Source: Saccharothrix sp. ALI-22-I
Lineage (GTDB): Bacteria; Actinomycetota; Actinomycetes; Mycobacteriales; Pseudonocardiaceae
NCBI RefSeq assembly: GCF_001984175.1
Contig: NZ_MTQP01000066.1
Location: 558,001-622,000, forward strand
DNA: 64,000 nt
Direction: 5' to 3'
Shown: in pieces, positions 24,849 to 33,487 of the stretch
Numbering within the stretch: position 1 is the stretch's first letter
How the letters are laid out: the number at the start of each line of letters is the position of its first letter
Position numbers and translations under genes: made by a program
The notes under the pieces: model-generated
The model's database searches: none
The model's input: only the letters and a program-made list of their open reading frames with translations
Told to the model about the DNA's origin: nothing

Positions 24849-25849
24849 TCCCGTTCGACTACCGGCTCGCGCCCGACGTGGACGGCGCAGTCGCCGCCGC
24901 CACGGGTTGGGGCGGGGTGGCGTTCCTGGCCGGTGGGACGAACCTGGTGGACCACATGAAGCTCGGTGTCGCCGCGCCCGAGGTGCTGGTCGACATCAGC
25001 CGGCTGCCGCTGGACGCGGTCGAGGAACTGCCGGACGGCGGGCTGCGGATCGGCGCGACCGTGCGCAACAGCGACCTGGCGGCGCACCCGGCGGTCCGGC
25101 GCGACTACCCCGTGCTGGCGCGGGCGCTGCTGTCCGGCGCCTCCGGTCAGGTGCGCAACCTGGCCACGACCGGCGGGAACCTGCTGCAACGGACCCGGTG
25201 CGCGTACTTCCAGGACCTGTCGACGCCGTGCAACAAGCGGGAGCCGGGCACGGGGTGTTCGGCGATCGGCGGCTACACGCGCCAGCACGCGATCCTGGGC
25301 GCGTCCGCGCACTGCGTGGCCACGCACCCGTCGGACATGGCGGTGGCGATGGCGGCGCTCGACGCGCAGGTGACCGTGCTCGGCACGTCGGGGCGGCGGG
25401 TGATCCCGCTGGTCGAGCTGCACCGGCTGCCCGGCGACGAGCCGCACCGCGACACCGTGCTGTCCCCGTCCGACCTGATCACGGCGGTGGAGCTGCCGCC
25501 GCTGCCGGAAGGGACGCGCTCGCTGTACCGGAAGGTCCGCGACCGGGCCTCGTACGCGTTCGCGCTGGTGTCCGTCGCGGCCGTGCTGCGGGTCGAGGAC
25601 GGCGTCGTGCGGGACGTGCGGATCGCGTTGGGCGGGGTGGCGCACAAACCGTGGCGGGCACGACGGGCGGAGGACGTGTTGCGCGGCTCGCCCGTCGACG
25701 GTTCGCCCGCCGACGAGGAGGTGTTCCGCCGTGCGGCGGAGGCGGAGCTGGCGGGCGCGGCGCCGTTGGCGGGCAACGGTTTCAAGGTGCCGCTGGCCCG
25801 CAACACGGTGGTGTCCGCGCTGCGCGGGTTGAGCCGGGAGGAACGATGA
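24845..25849 (+). CDS. Aldehyde oxidoreductase, FAD-binding subunit
   Basis: The 334-residue subunit has the FAD-binding motifs of the xanthine oxidase medium subunit: FLAGGTNLVDHMK and TTGGNLLQRTRC. It carries the cysteine-rich insert CAYFQDLSTPCNKREPGTGC, which in PaoB/YagS binds an extra 4Fe-4S cluster. This places it in the PaoABC type rather than classical xanthine dehydrogenase. The GTG at 24845 overlaps the previous stop and its own stop overlaps the next ATG. The physiological electron acceptor is unknown. Confidence 0.92.
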   Translation: MIPFDYRLAPDVDGAVAAATGWGGVAFLAGGTNLVDHMKLGVAAPEVLVDISRLPLDAVEELPDGGLRIGATVRNSDLAAHPAVRRDYPVLARALLSGASGQVRNLATTGGNLLQRTRCAYFQDLSTPCNKREPGTGCSAIGGYTRQHAILGASAHCVATHPSDMAVAMAALDAQVTVLGTSGRRVIPLVELHRLPGDEPHRDTVLSPSDLITAVELPPLPEGTRSLYRKVRDRASYAFALVSVAAVLRVEDGVVRDVRIALGGVAHKPWRARRAEDVLRGSPVDGSPADEEVFRRAAEAELAGAAPLAGNGFKVPLARNTVVSALRGLSREER

Positions 25850-27930
25850 CGGACCTGCTGCGGCCGCGTGTGCTCGGCCAGTCGCCGACGCGGGTCGACG
25901 GGCCCGCCAAGGTCACCGGCACCGCCCGCTACGCCGGTGACCAACGCGTGTCCGACCCCGCGTACGTGCACCTGGTGCAGGCGGACGTCGCCCGCGGTGT
26001 GCTGACCGAAGTGGACGTGAGCGCCGCGCAGGCCCTGCACGGTGTGCTCGCCGTGCTGACGCCGGACAACGCGCCGCGCCTGGCGTCCACCGACGACGCC
26101 GAGCTGGCGGCGTTCCAGTCGCACGAGGTGGCGTTCCGCGGGCAGGTCGTGGCCGCGGTGGTCGCGCGCACCCGTGAGATCGCCCGGCACGCGGCCGCGC
26201 TGGTCCGCGTCGAGATCGACCAACGGCCGCACGACGTGCACCTGAGCGCCGATCGCGATGATCTTTACGCGCCGGAGAAGGTGAATGGCGGCTCGGCGAC
26301 CGACACCGAACAGGGTGACATCGGGACGGGACTCGCCCACTCCCCGTTCACGCTCGACCAGACGTACACCACGGCCTGGTACAACAACAACCCGCTGGAG
26401 CCGCACACCACCACGGCCCTGTGGTTGGACGGTGACCTCGCCCTGTACGAGTCGACGCAGGGCGTGCACACCACCCGCGAGTCGACCGCGAGGGTCCTGG
26501 GGCTCGCGCCGGAGCGGGTGCACGTGATCGCGCCGCACGTCGGCGGCGGCTTCGGCTCCAAGGGCACCGTGCACGTCCACGTGATCATCGCCGCGCTGGC
26601 CGCGAAGGCGGTGCCCGGCACGCCGGTCAAGCTCGCCCTGACCCGACAGCAGATGTTCTCCCTCGTCGGCTACCGGACACCCACGATCCAACGGGTCCGG
26701 CTGGGCTGCGACGCGGACGGGCGGCTGGCGGTCGTCGCGGTCGACGCGGTGGGCCAGACCGCCCGGATCAAGGAGTTCGCCGAGCAGACCGCCGTGCCCA
26801 GCCGGACCGTGTACGCCGCGCCGAACCGCCGCACGACCCACCGGCTGGCCGCGCTGGACGTCCCGGTGCCGTCGTGGATGCGCGCGCCCGGCGAGTGCCC
26901 CGGCATGTTCGGGCCCGAGGTCGCGGTGGACGAACTGGCGATCGCCTGCGGCCTCGACCCGGTCGAGTTCCGCATCCGCAACGAACCCGACGTGGACCCG
27001 GACACGGGCAAGCCGTTCTCCAGCCGCAACCTGGTCGCGTGCCTGCGTGAGGGCGCGCGCAGGTTCGGCTGGGAGCACCGCGACCCGGCGCCGCGCGCCC
27101 GTGCGGAATCGGGCTGGCTGATGGGGACCGGGGTGGCGGCGTCGACCTATCCGGTGAACCGGATACCGGGTTCGGTCGCGACGGTCCGCTGCACCGCGCC
27201 GGGGCGTTATCTGGTGTCGATCGGCGCCGTCGACATCGGCACCGGCACGTGGACCTCGCTCGCGCAGATCGCCGCCGACGCGCTGGGCGCGGACTTCACC
27301 GACGTCGAGATGCGGATCGGCGACACCGCGCGGCCCAGGGCGTCGGTGGCGGGCGGTTCGTCCGGCATCACGTCCTGGGGTTCGACCGTGGTGGCCGCCG
27401 CCCGGGAGTTCCGCCGGACGTTCGGCGATCATCCCGCCGAGGGCGCCGAAGCGAGCGCGGCGATGCCCGAGGACGATGTCGGCGAGGAGTACGCGATGCA
27501 CGCGTTCGGCGCGCAGTTCGCCGAGGTCCGGGTACACGCCGACACCGGTGAGGTGCGGGTGCCCCGGCTGCTCGGCGTGTTCGCCGTCGGGCGGGTCGTC
27601 AACCCGCGGCTGGCCCGGTCACAGCTGATCGGCGGCATGACCATGGGCCTGTCCATGGCGCTGCACGAGCACAGCGTGCTGGACGAGCGCTTCGGGCACG
27701 TGGTCAACCACGATTTCGCCGAGTACCACATCGCCACCAACAGCGACGTGCCGCACGTGGAGGCTCACTGGGTCGAGGAGCACGACCCGCACACCAATCC
27801 CATGGGCACCAAGGGCATCGGCGAGATCGGCATCGTGGGCACCGCCGCCGCGATCGCCAACGCGGCGCACCACGCCACCGGTGTCCGCGTCCGCGACCTG
27901 CCCCTGACCTTGGACCACTTCTTGGAGTGA
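25846..27930 (+). CDS. Aldehyde oxidoreductase, molybdenum-binding subunit
   Basis: The 694-residue catalytic subunit has the molybdopterin-cytosine-dinucleotide patterns of the xanthine oxidase family: RVDGPAKVTGTARYAGD near the start, PHVGGGFGSKG, MRAPGECPGMFG, and the conserved glutamate near the end in GTKGIGEIGIVG. It should oxidise an aldehyde or N-heterocycle by hydroxylation. The length is normal and nothing is missing. No maturation genes for the molybdenum cofactor lie alongside. Its stop lies three bases from that of the convergent cholesterol oxidase gene. Confidence 0.92.
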   Translation: MTDLLRPRVLGQSPTRVDGPAKVTGTARYAGDQRVSDPAYVHLVQADVARGVLTEVDVSAAQALHGVLAVLTPDNAPRLASTDDAELAAFQSHEVAFRGQVVAAVVARTREIARHAAALVRVEIDQRPHDVHLSADRDDLYAPEKVNGGSATDTEQGDIGTGLAHSPFTLDQTYTTAWYNNNPLEPHTTTALWLDGDLALYESTQGVHTTRESTARVLGLAPERVHVIAPHVGGGFGSKGTVHVHVIIAALAAKAVPGTPVKLALTRQQMFSLVGYRTPTIQRVRLGCDADGRLAVVAVDAVGQTARIKEFAEQTAVPSRTVYAAPNRRTTHRLAALDVPVPSWMRAPGECPGMFGPEVAVDELAIACGLDPVEFRIRNEPDVDPDTGKPFSSRNLVACLREGARRFGWEHRDPAPRARAESGWLMGTGVAASTYPVNRIPGSVATVRCTAPGRYLVSIGAVDIGTGTWTSLAQIAADALGADFTDVEMRIGDTARPRASVAGGSSGITSWGSTVVAAAREFRRTFGDHPAEGAEASAAMPEDDVGEEYAMHAFGAQFAEVRVHADTGEVRVPRLLGVFAVGRVVNPRLARSQLIGGMTMGLSMALHEHSVLDERFGHVVNHDFAEYHIATNSDVPHVEAHWVEEHDPHTNPMGTKGIGEIGIVGTAAAIANAAHHATGVRVRDLPLTLDHFLE

Positions 27931-27933
27931 CTT

Positions 27934-29655
27934 CTAGGGCAGGAGCACGTCCAGGAACGGGTTGCTGAACACCCGGTGCGGGTCGTAGGTGTTGAGGGTG
28001 GCGAGCGCGGCGTCCCAGGTCGGGTTCGGGCCCTGGCGGTAGGTGTCGGGCACGGTGGTGGTGAGCATCGTCTGGTCGGCCCAGGCGGCTTCGTTGGTGT
28101 AGGCCCAGCCCTTGGACCACTCGGCGCGGGTGGCCGCGTACGAGCCGGAGTAGTTGGTGAAGAAGAACTGCTCCAACTCGCGGTAGAAGGCCGCCGCACC
28201 GGGCGCGGTCGGGAACGTCAGCACGTCGAACCACACCGCGACGTCCCACTCGGGGTGGTCCTCGCGGGGGTGCACGGCCGACAGCGCGGGTGACTGCGCG
28301 CCGGGCACGCCGACGTGCGCCGGGTCGTCCAGTCCGCCGACGCGGATCTCCACCTGACCGGAGACGGGGAACAGCCCGCGTGCGGCGTAGGCGTGCAGGA
28401 GGTCTTCGTAGAACGTGGCGAACTCGCTGACGACGCGTTGCACCTCCGCGCGGCTGGTCAGCACCGCGTACCCGTTCGCGGTCTCGCGCAGGGTGGTCGG
28501 TTTGACGTAGAGCAGGAGGTTCTTCGACGGGCCCCACAGGTCCGTGCTGAGCGTCGCGGTCAGCCCGGTGGCCGCGGTCGTGTACTGCAATTGCCCGAAC
28601 GTCGGGGTGAGCAGCCAGGAGCCGTTGATGAGCAGGTCGGCGAGGGCGGAGACGGGTTGGGGGACGTTGTCGGAGAAGACGTAGTTGTACGGCGTGGTGA
28701 CCGGTCGGGACGTCAGCGGCTTGGTCGGCGACACGCTCCAGACCTTCAGCCACGGGTGGTCGGTGAAGACGAACCAGATCGCCTCGATCCGACCGGCCTG
28801 GTCGAGGAAGCTCGCGAAGGTGTTGGTGGCGCCGCTGCCCGGCGGGGCGAACAGCTCGCTGGTGGGGATGTCGACCCGGCTGACGCAGCGCAGGTTCTGG
28901 TTCGCGCCCACGCGCAGGGTGACCTCGGTCAGGAACGCGCGCCCCACGTGGGTGAGCAACGCGGCGCACTCCGGCTCGCTGCGCTGGAACGTCCGCAGCC
29001 GGTACTGGCTTCCGTCCCACACGACGGCGGTCAGCGAGATGATCATGTTGCTCAGCGAGCCGTAGCTGTGGCCGGGTGCCCGGGTCTCCCCGATCGCGGG
29101 GACGGACGTGCCGTGGCCGTTGATCGCCAGCACCCCGCCGACGGTCAGGTCGCCCGGCGCCGGGGTGTTGGTCACGCCGAGGCCCGCGTCCTCCAGGAAC
29201 GCCAGCAGATCGTCCATCGACGCACCGGTCTGCACCCGCACCGCACCCGGCAGGACCGTCATGGCTTTGAGGTGCCGGGTGGTGTCCACCAACACGACCC
29301 GGTCCGCGCCGGTCGTGCCCGGTGTCACGGTGAGCGGCGCCCACCCGTGCCGGAAACCCCGTGGTCGCAAGGTGAAGTTCTGACTGTGCGCCCAGTTCGC
29401 GAGGACCACCACGTCATCGGCGGTCCGCGGCACGCACGTCCACAGCTCGTCGGTCCGGATCTCCCCGGCCCAGTTCTCGTACGCCTGGCGGTACAAGTCG
29501 ATTCCCGCTGGAAACCCCGGCGGCGGATCACCCGCGACCTCACCCGGCGCCAGGGCACCGATGGGCAACCACGCGACGGCAGAGGCTCCGAGGAAAAGAC
29601 GGCGGGAGAAGGCATCGCCGTACTGGCTCATGGTTCGTACCATAGGGGTACCCAC
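27934..29655 (-). CDS. Class II cholesterol oxidase (VAO-type flavoprotein), Tat-exported
   Basis: The 573-residue protein has a twin-arginine signal (SRRLFLGASAVAWLPIGALA). It then has a PCMH-type FAD domain with LRPRGFRHGW, whose histidine is the likely covalent FAD attachment site, and PAPGDLTVGGVLAINGHGTS. These are the marks of the Brevibacterium sterolicum-type covalent cholesterol oxidase, which makes cholest-4-en-3-one and hydrogen peroxide. Substrate identity is not certain from sequence alone. I chose the GTG at 29655, about ten bases after GGAGG; an ATG at 29631 would still keep the Tat motif. Confidence 0.85.
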   Translation of the reverse strand: MGTPMVRTMSQYGDAFSRRLFLGASAVAWLPIGALAPGEVAGDPPPGFPAGIDLYRQAYENWAGEIRTDELWTCVPRTADDVVVLANWAHSQNFTLRPRGFRHGWAPLTVTPGTTGADRVVLVDTTRHLKAMTVLPGAVRVQTGASMDDLLAFLEDAGLGVTNTPAPGDLTVGGVLAINGHGTSVPAIGETRAPGHSYGSLSNMIISLTAVVWDGSQYRLRTFQRSEPECAALLTHVGRAFLTEVTLRVGANQNLRCVSRVDIPTSELFAPPGSGATNTFASFLDQAGRIEAIWFVFTDHPWLKVWSVSPTKPLTSRPVTTPYNYVFSDNVPQPVSALADLLINGSWLLTPTFGQLQYTTAATGLTATLSTDLWGPSKNLLLYVKPTTLRETANGYAVLTSRAEVQRVVSEFATFYEDLLHAYAARGLFPVSGQVEIRVGGLDDPAHVGVPGAQSPALSAVHPREDHPEWDVAVWFDVLTFPTAPGAAAFYRELEQFFFTNYSGSYAATRAEWSKGWAYTNEAAWADQTMLTTTVPDTYRQGPNPTWDAALATLNTYDPHRVFSNPFLDVLLP

Positions 29656-29734
29656 ACGCCCGTGCCCTCCGCCGGCGGGAGGTTAGGCCGAACAGCGGCA
29701 GCCCGTCTCGCTTGGCGCGCGCGTTCACCGTCGA

Positions 29735-29935
29735 TCACCTGATCGAGCGAAGCCGAGATGAATGGAAGATCTGCGGAAACTTTCCGGACCGCTTTGTGGT
29801 GTCGGCAGGTTCGTCGGCGACGACCTCTTGGAGCAGGCCGTCCGGACGGGGTGTGAAGCGGTGGGTGGTCTTGTCCAGGTCGAAGGGCATGACGGTGCTG
29901 CCCTTCGCCGCGACCTCGGACTGACGCGCCGCCAC
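29735..29935 (-). pseudogene. Truncated remnant of a small conserved actinobacterial protein
   Basis: The reading frame VMPFDLDKTTHRFTPRPDG followed by LLQEVVADEPADT matches what I remember of a small actinobacterial family sometimes labelled aspartate carbamoyltransferase. After PADT the usual stretch (an alternating IRxHL helix) is absent. A continuation-like piece, ESFRRSSIHLG, appears in another frame. This suggests an internal deletion plus frameshift. It lies between the cholesterol oxidase and MFS genes; the rest of the 372-base spacer holds only the MFS promoter region. Confidence 0.5.
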
Positions 29936-29982
29936 GTCCGGGGTCGGCGTCGAGCACGCGGTCGCCGGGCGATCAGACCCGA

Positions 29983-30031
29983 TAGCGTCGGCCTGGTGTC
30001 CCGGGTTCCCCGACGGACGGCGTCACGTTGA
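29983..30031 (+). promoter_or_regulatory. -10 box and possible 11-codon leader ORF of the MFS gene
   Basis: TAGCGT (29983-29988) lies seven bases before a GTG (29996). That GTG opens an 11-codon frame (VSRVPRRTASR) whose TGA (30029-30031) overlaps the TTG start of the MFS gene. It could be a leaderless leader peptide coupled to the exporter. The evidence is pattern only. Confidence 0.35.
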
Positions 30032-31248
30032 CGACCGCCTTCGCTCCCCTTCGCCACCGGCAGTTCCGCATCTTCATCGCGGCCCGCCTGATCTCGACGC
30101 TCGGCAACGGCATCGCACCGATCGCGCTCGCCTTCGCCGTCCTCGACCTGACCGGCTCGGCCCTGCACCTCGGTGAGGTCCTGGCCGCGCGGACGATCGG
30201 CCTGCTCGCGTTCCTCCTCGTCGGCGGCGCGATCGCGGACCGCCTGCCGCGTGGCAAGGTCCTGGTGGCGGCGGGCGTGCTGTCGGCGGTGTCGCAGGGT
30301 GTGGTGGCGGCGCTGCTGCTCGGCGGACGGCCGCCGGTGTGGTGGCTGGTCGTGCTGGAGGCCGTCAACGGCGCGGCGACGGCGTTCGCCATGCCCGCCT
30401 CGCACGGTGTGCTCCCCCAAGTGGTCCCGAGCGACGTGCTGCGGCAGTCGAACGCGTTGTTCAGCCTGACCAACAACGGCACCCGCATCGGCGGTGTCGC
30501 GGTGGGCGGCGTGCTGGTGGTGACGGTCGGGTCGGGGTGGGCGATCGCGATCGACGCGTTCTCGTTCGCCGTCGCGGCGGTGCTGTTCGCCCGGTTGGAA
30601 CTGCCTGCTACCGACCGGTCCGAATCCGGTGGGCTGCTGACCGGCATCCGGCGGGGGTGGTCCGAATTCGCTTCACGCCGCTGGCTGTGGGTGGTGGTGG
30701 CCGGCGCGTCGGTGACGAACATGGCCTACGCGGGCGCGTGGGTGACGCTCGGACCGGTGATCGCGGACCACACGTTCGGCCGCGGCTGGTGGGGCGTGGT
30801 GCTGGCGATGACGACCACCGGTCTCCTCGTCGGCTCCGCGGTGATGATGCGGTTCGACCCGGCGCGCCCGCTGCTGGTCGGTGTGTTCGGGCTCTTCGGG
30901 TACGTGCCGCCGTTGGGCGTGCTCGCACTGGCGCCCCATCCGGCTGCGCTGGCCGTGGCCGCGTTCGCGTCGGGCGTCGGAATCGGTGTGTTCAGCGTGG
31001 TCTGGCAGACCGCGCTGCACCAGCACGTGCCGACGAACGCCCTGTCCCGCGTCACTTCCTACGACATACTCGGCTCCTTCGCCGCGCTGCCGCTCGGACA
31101 GGTCCTGGCGGGTTTCCTCGCGGTCGCGTTCGCACCCGCCGGTGTCGTGCTCGGGGGCGCGGTGCTGTGCGTGGTGGCCGTTCTGGCGATGCTCGCCACC
31201 CGCGACGTCCGCGAGTTCCGCGCGCCCGCGGATCAGGACATCCGCTGA
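30028..31248 (+). CDS. MFS transporter, drug/siderophore exporter type
   Basis: The 406-residue membrane protein has about 12 hydrophobic segments. It begins with the FAPLRHRQFRIFIAARLISTLGNG pattern seen in actinobacterial MFS exporters related to enterobactin exporter EntS and macrolide exporter types. A cytoplasmic loop after helix 2 reads ADRLPRGKVLVAAG, the MFS motif A region. The substrate is unknown. The start is the TTG at 30028; no better codon lies in frame near the conserved N terminus. Its last 16 bases overlap the 3' end of the convergent MFS gene, so two exporters face each other. Confidence 0.88.
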   Translation: MTTAFAPLRHRQFRIFIAARLISTLGNGIAPIALAFAVLDLTGSALHLGEVLAARTIGLLAFLLVGGAIADRLPRGKVLVAAGVLSAVSQGVVAALLLGGRPPVWWLVVLEAVNGAATAFAMPASHGVLPQVVPSDVLRQSNALFSLTNNGTRIGGVAVGGVLVVTVGSGWAIAIDAFSFAVAAVLFARLELPATDRSESGGLLTGIRRGWSEFASRRWLWVVVAGASVTNMAYAGAWVTLGPVIADHTFGRGWWGVVLAMTTTGLLVGSAVMMRFDPARPLLVGVFGLFGYVPPLGVLALAPHPAALAVAAFASGVGIGVFSVVWQTALHQHVPTNALSRVTSYDILGSFAALPLGQVLAGFLAVAFAPAGVVLGGAVLCVVAVLAMLATRDVREFRAPADQDIR

Positions 31249-32498
31249 CGGTCGTGGGCCGAGGGTTCGAAGTCCGGTGACACGACGGACCCGCGCAGGT
31301 GGTCACGGCGGAAGAAGGCCAGCCACGCCATCAGGCCCGCGAGCGCCGCGAACACCGCCGCGACGGCCAGTGCCCTGAGCGGACCGGCCGCGCCGACGAC
31401 AGCACCCGCAGCCAGGACGCCGACCGTGCCGCCGCCGACGGTGACCGCGCCGACCGCCGCGAACACCCGTCCCCGCACCGCGTCCGGTGTCCTGAGCTGG
31501 ACCAGGGCGTTCAGCGTGACGTTCTGCACCGAGCTGCACGCGCCCGCGACCAGCCACGCGGCCGCGTTGACCAGGACGTGCGGCACCAACGCCGGCGCGG
31601 CCAACGCCGGCGCCATCACCAGGCTGCCGGTGGCGAACGCCGCGACCAGCGCCCGAGCGGTGGTGAAGCGGCGGCTCAGGTTCGCCCCGAACAGCAGGCC
31701 GGCCGTCCAGCACACGAGCATGGCGCTGTAGGTGAACTCGTTGCCGCCGACCGGGCCGAGGACCAGGAACACCCCGTTGACCAGCGCGATGGCCACCGCG
31801 ATGCCACCGACGGTCTGCGCCACCACCCGCCCCATCAGCAACCGGTCGCTGCGCAGCAGCACCAGCCCGCTCCACTGGCTGCTCGGCCCGCCCACGCTCC
31901 CGTCGTCCTGCCCCGGATCACGGTCCACCCGCAGCCGCAGGGCCAGCACGAGGTGCACGAACGCGGCCACCGCGTCGAGCAGCAACGCCACCTCGATCCC
32001 CGGCCCGGCCGCGATCACGCCACCGAGCACGATGCCCGCCACGGACCCGGTGTTCTGCGCGGACGACAGCCACGCGTAGCCGCCGACCGAGTCGTCCTCG
32101 CCGGTGGCGAGCGGGATCAGCACGGACGCGCACGTCCGCACCACGCCGCCGGACACCCCGAGCAACGTCACCAGCCCGTAGACGACCGGCAGGTCCGCGT
32201 GCCCCAACAGCAGGCCGACCAGCAGCAACACCTGCGTGCACACCGTCACCGCGAGCAGGTACCGGTTGTGGAACCGGTCGACCGCCCACCCGGCGACCGG
32301 CGTGCCGAGCACCGCGCCGAGGGCGACGGCCACGAACAGCCCGGCGACGGCGAACGCCCCGGCACCGGCGAGCTCGGTGGTGAACCCGATCAGCGTGAGC
32401 TGCGCGCCGAGGCTCGACACCCCCGATCCGGCGGCCAGCACCGCCAGGTCCCGATGCGCACCCAGACCGCCCCGCAGACCGCCCAGCACTGCGACCAT
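31233..32498 (-). CDS. MFS transporter
   Basis: The 421-residue protein has about 12 membrane segments and the MFS pattern VAGWAVDRFHNRYLLA after helix 2. It resembles the same broad exporter class as its convergent neighbour, but the two are not close copies. The ATG at 32498 has a GGGGGAG site upstream; a GTG about 60 bases earlier is possible. It is transcribed away from the universal stress gene. The substrate is not predictable. Confidence 0.85.
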   Translation of the reverse strand: MVAVLGGLRGGLGAHRDLAVLAAGSGVSSLGAQLTLIGFTTELAGAGAFAVAGLFVAVALGAVLGTPVAGWAVDRFHNRYLLAVTVCTQVLLLVGLLLGHADLPVVYGLVTLLGVSGGVVRTCASVLIPLATGEDDSVGGYAWLSSAQNTGSVAGIVLGGVIAAGPGIEVALLLDAVAAFVHLVLALRLRVDRDPGQDDGSVGGPSSQWSGLVLLRSDRLLMGRVVAQTVGGIAVAIALVNGVFLVLGPVGGNEFTYSAMLVCWTAGLLFGANLSRRFTTARALVAAFATGSLVMAPALAAPALVPHVLVNAAAWLVAGACSSVQNVTLNALVQLRTPDAVRGRVFAAVGAVTVGGGTVGVLAAGAVVGAAGPLRALAVAAVFAALAGLMAWLAFFRRDHLRGSVVSPDFEPSAHDRQRMS

Positions 32499-32728
32499 TC
32501 CGCTCCCCCGCTGCGTCGCCGGATCGAAGTCGGCTACCGTCACCCGACCGGTCTCCTCGCCGTGCCGATCATGCACGCTGTGGCAATCATGGAGGCTGTG
32601 CCAATCATGAAGGAAGGCCGCCTCCGGCGACGGGCTCGGGGCACATCGGCCCTACGCCTCGTGACGTTGGCCCCTGACCCGCACCGACCCCGTCCGCGCA
32701 CGCTTCAGGCAGCGGAACGGAGGACACC

Positions 32729-33163
32729 ATGATCCTGGTCGGTGTGGATGGTTCGCCCGCGAGCCGCAAGGCGCTGCGCTGGGCGTTGACGCAGGCGGTG
32801 CGGACGGGGGACAGGGTGGAGGCGATGATGGCGTGGCTGCATGAGCCGGAGTTCGTGGTCGCGAGCTCGCTGGGCGTGCACCCGCACGCCGACACCCCCG
32901 GCCGCCGGCACCCCGCACGGGAGCTGCACGCGATCGTGTCCGACGTCCGCGCCACCGTGCCGGACGCACCCCGCGTCACCGAGGTCACCATCATCGGCGA
33001 CGCGGCCACCACCCTGACCCAGGCGGCACGGCAGGCCGACCTGCTCGTGATCGGCACGAACGGCAACAGCCGCCTGCCCGAGGTCCTGCTCGGCAGCGTC
33101 GCCACGAACTGCCTGCGCCACGCCACCTGCCCGATCGTGGTCGTCCCGCCCGACACCCGGTAG
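32729..33163 (+). CDS. Universal stress protein (UspA family)
   Basis: The 144-residue single-domain protein begins MILVGVDGSPASRKALRWAL and ends with the ATP-binding signature G-2x-G-9x-G-S (GTNGNSRLPEVLLGS) and CPIVVVP. It should be an ATP-binding cytoplasmic protein active in stress or dormancy. GGAGG lies just before the ATG at 32729. It appears monocistronic. Confidence 0.92.
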   Translation: MILVGVDGSPASRKALRWALTQAVRTGDRVEAMMAWLHEPEFVVASSLGVHPHADTPGRRHPARELHAIVSDVRATVPDAPRVTEVTIIGDAATTLTQAARQADLLVIGTNGNSRLPEVLLGSVATNCLRHATCPIVVVPPDTR

Positions 33164-33487
33164 CCGGCACCGCGGTCCTGGCCACCTGACTCCGCCGGCC
33201 CTGCACCTCCCCGACGAGCCGCCCTGCCCGCCGTGCCCCACAGGCCCACGACAGTCCATTTCGGACAGCCAGTCCCTCCCTCCACGATCCACGTGTGCCG
33301 CTTCCGCTGGCCAGGTCATGCCGTGATGGGGTACCCCGCCTGAAAGGCCAGCCTGCGGTCGGCATCCACGGAGATCCGACCAAGCTCGTCGTCCAGAGCG
33401 TGGACGGTTTTCCCGATGTCATGGGTGCCCGCGTGGTGGTGGGGCCGTGTGGGGCACCGCGGCACCGCCATTCGGAGGCGTCCATCG
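33164..33487. other. Intergenic region, no gene seen
   Basis: This 324-base spacer precedes the kinase gene. Open frames on both strands have no protein-like pattern. GGAGG at 33475-33479 serves the kinase start. No hairpin or repeat of note was found. Confidence 0.4.

Noticed and set aside
27930..27934. Cholesterol oxidase and aldehyde oxidoreductase as one sterol pathway
   Set aside because: They are convergent with separate transcripts, and nothing else in the window belongs to sterol degradation.
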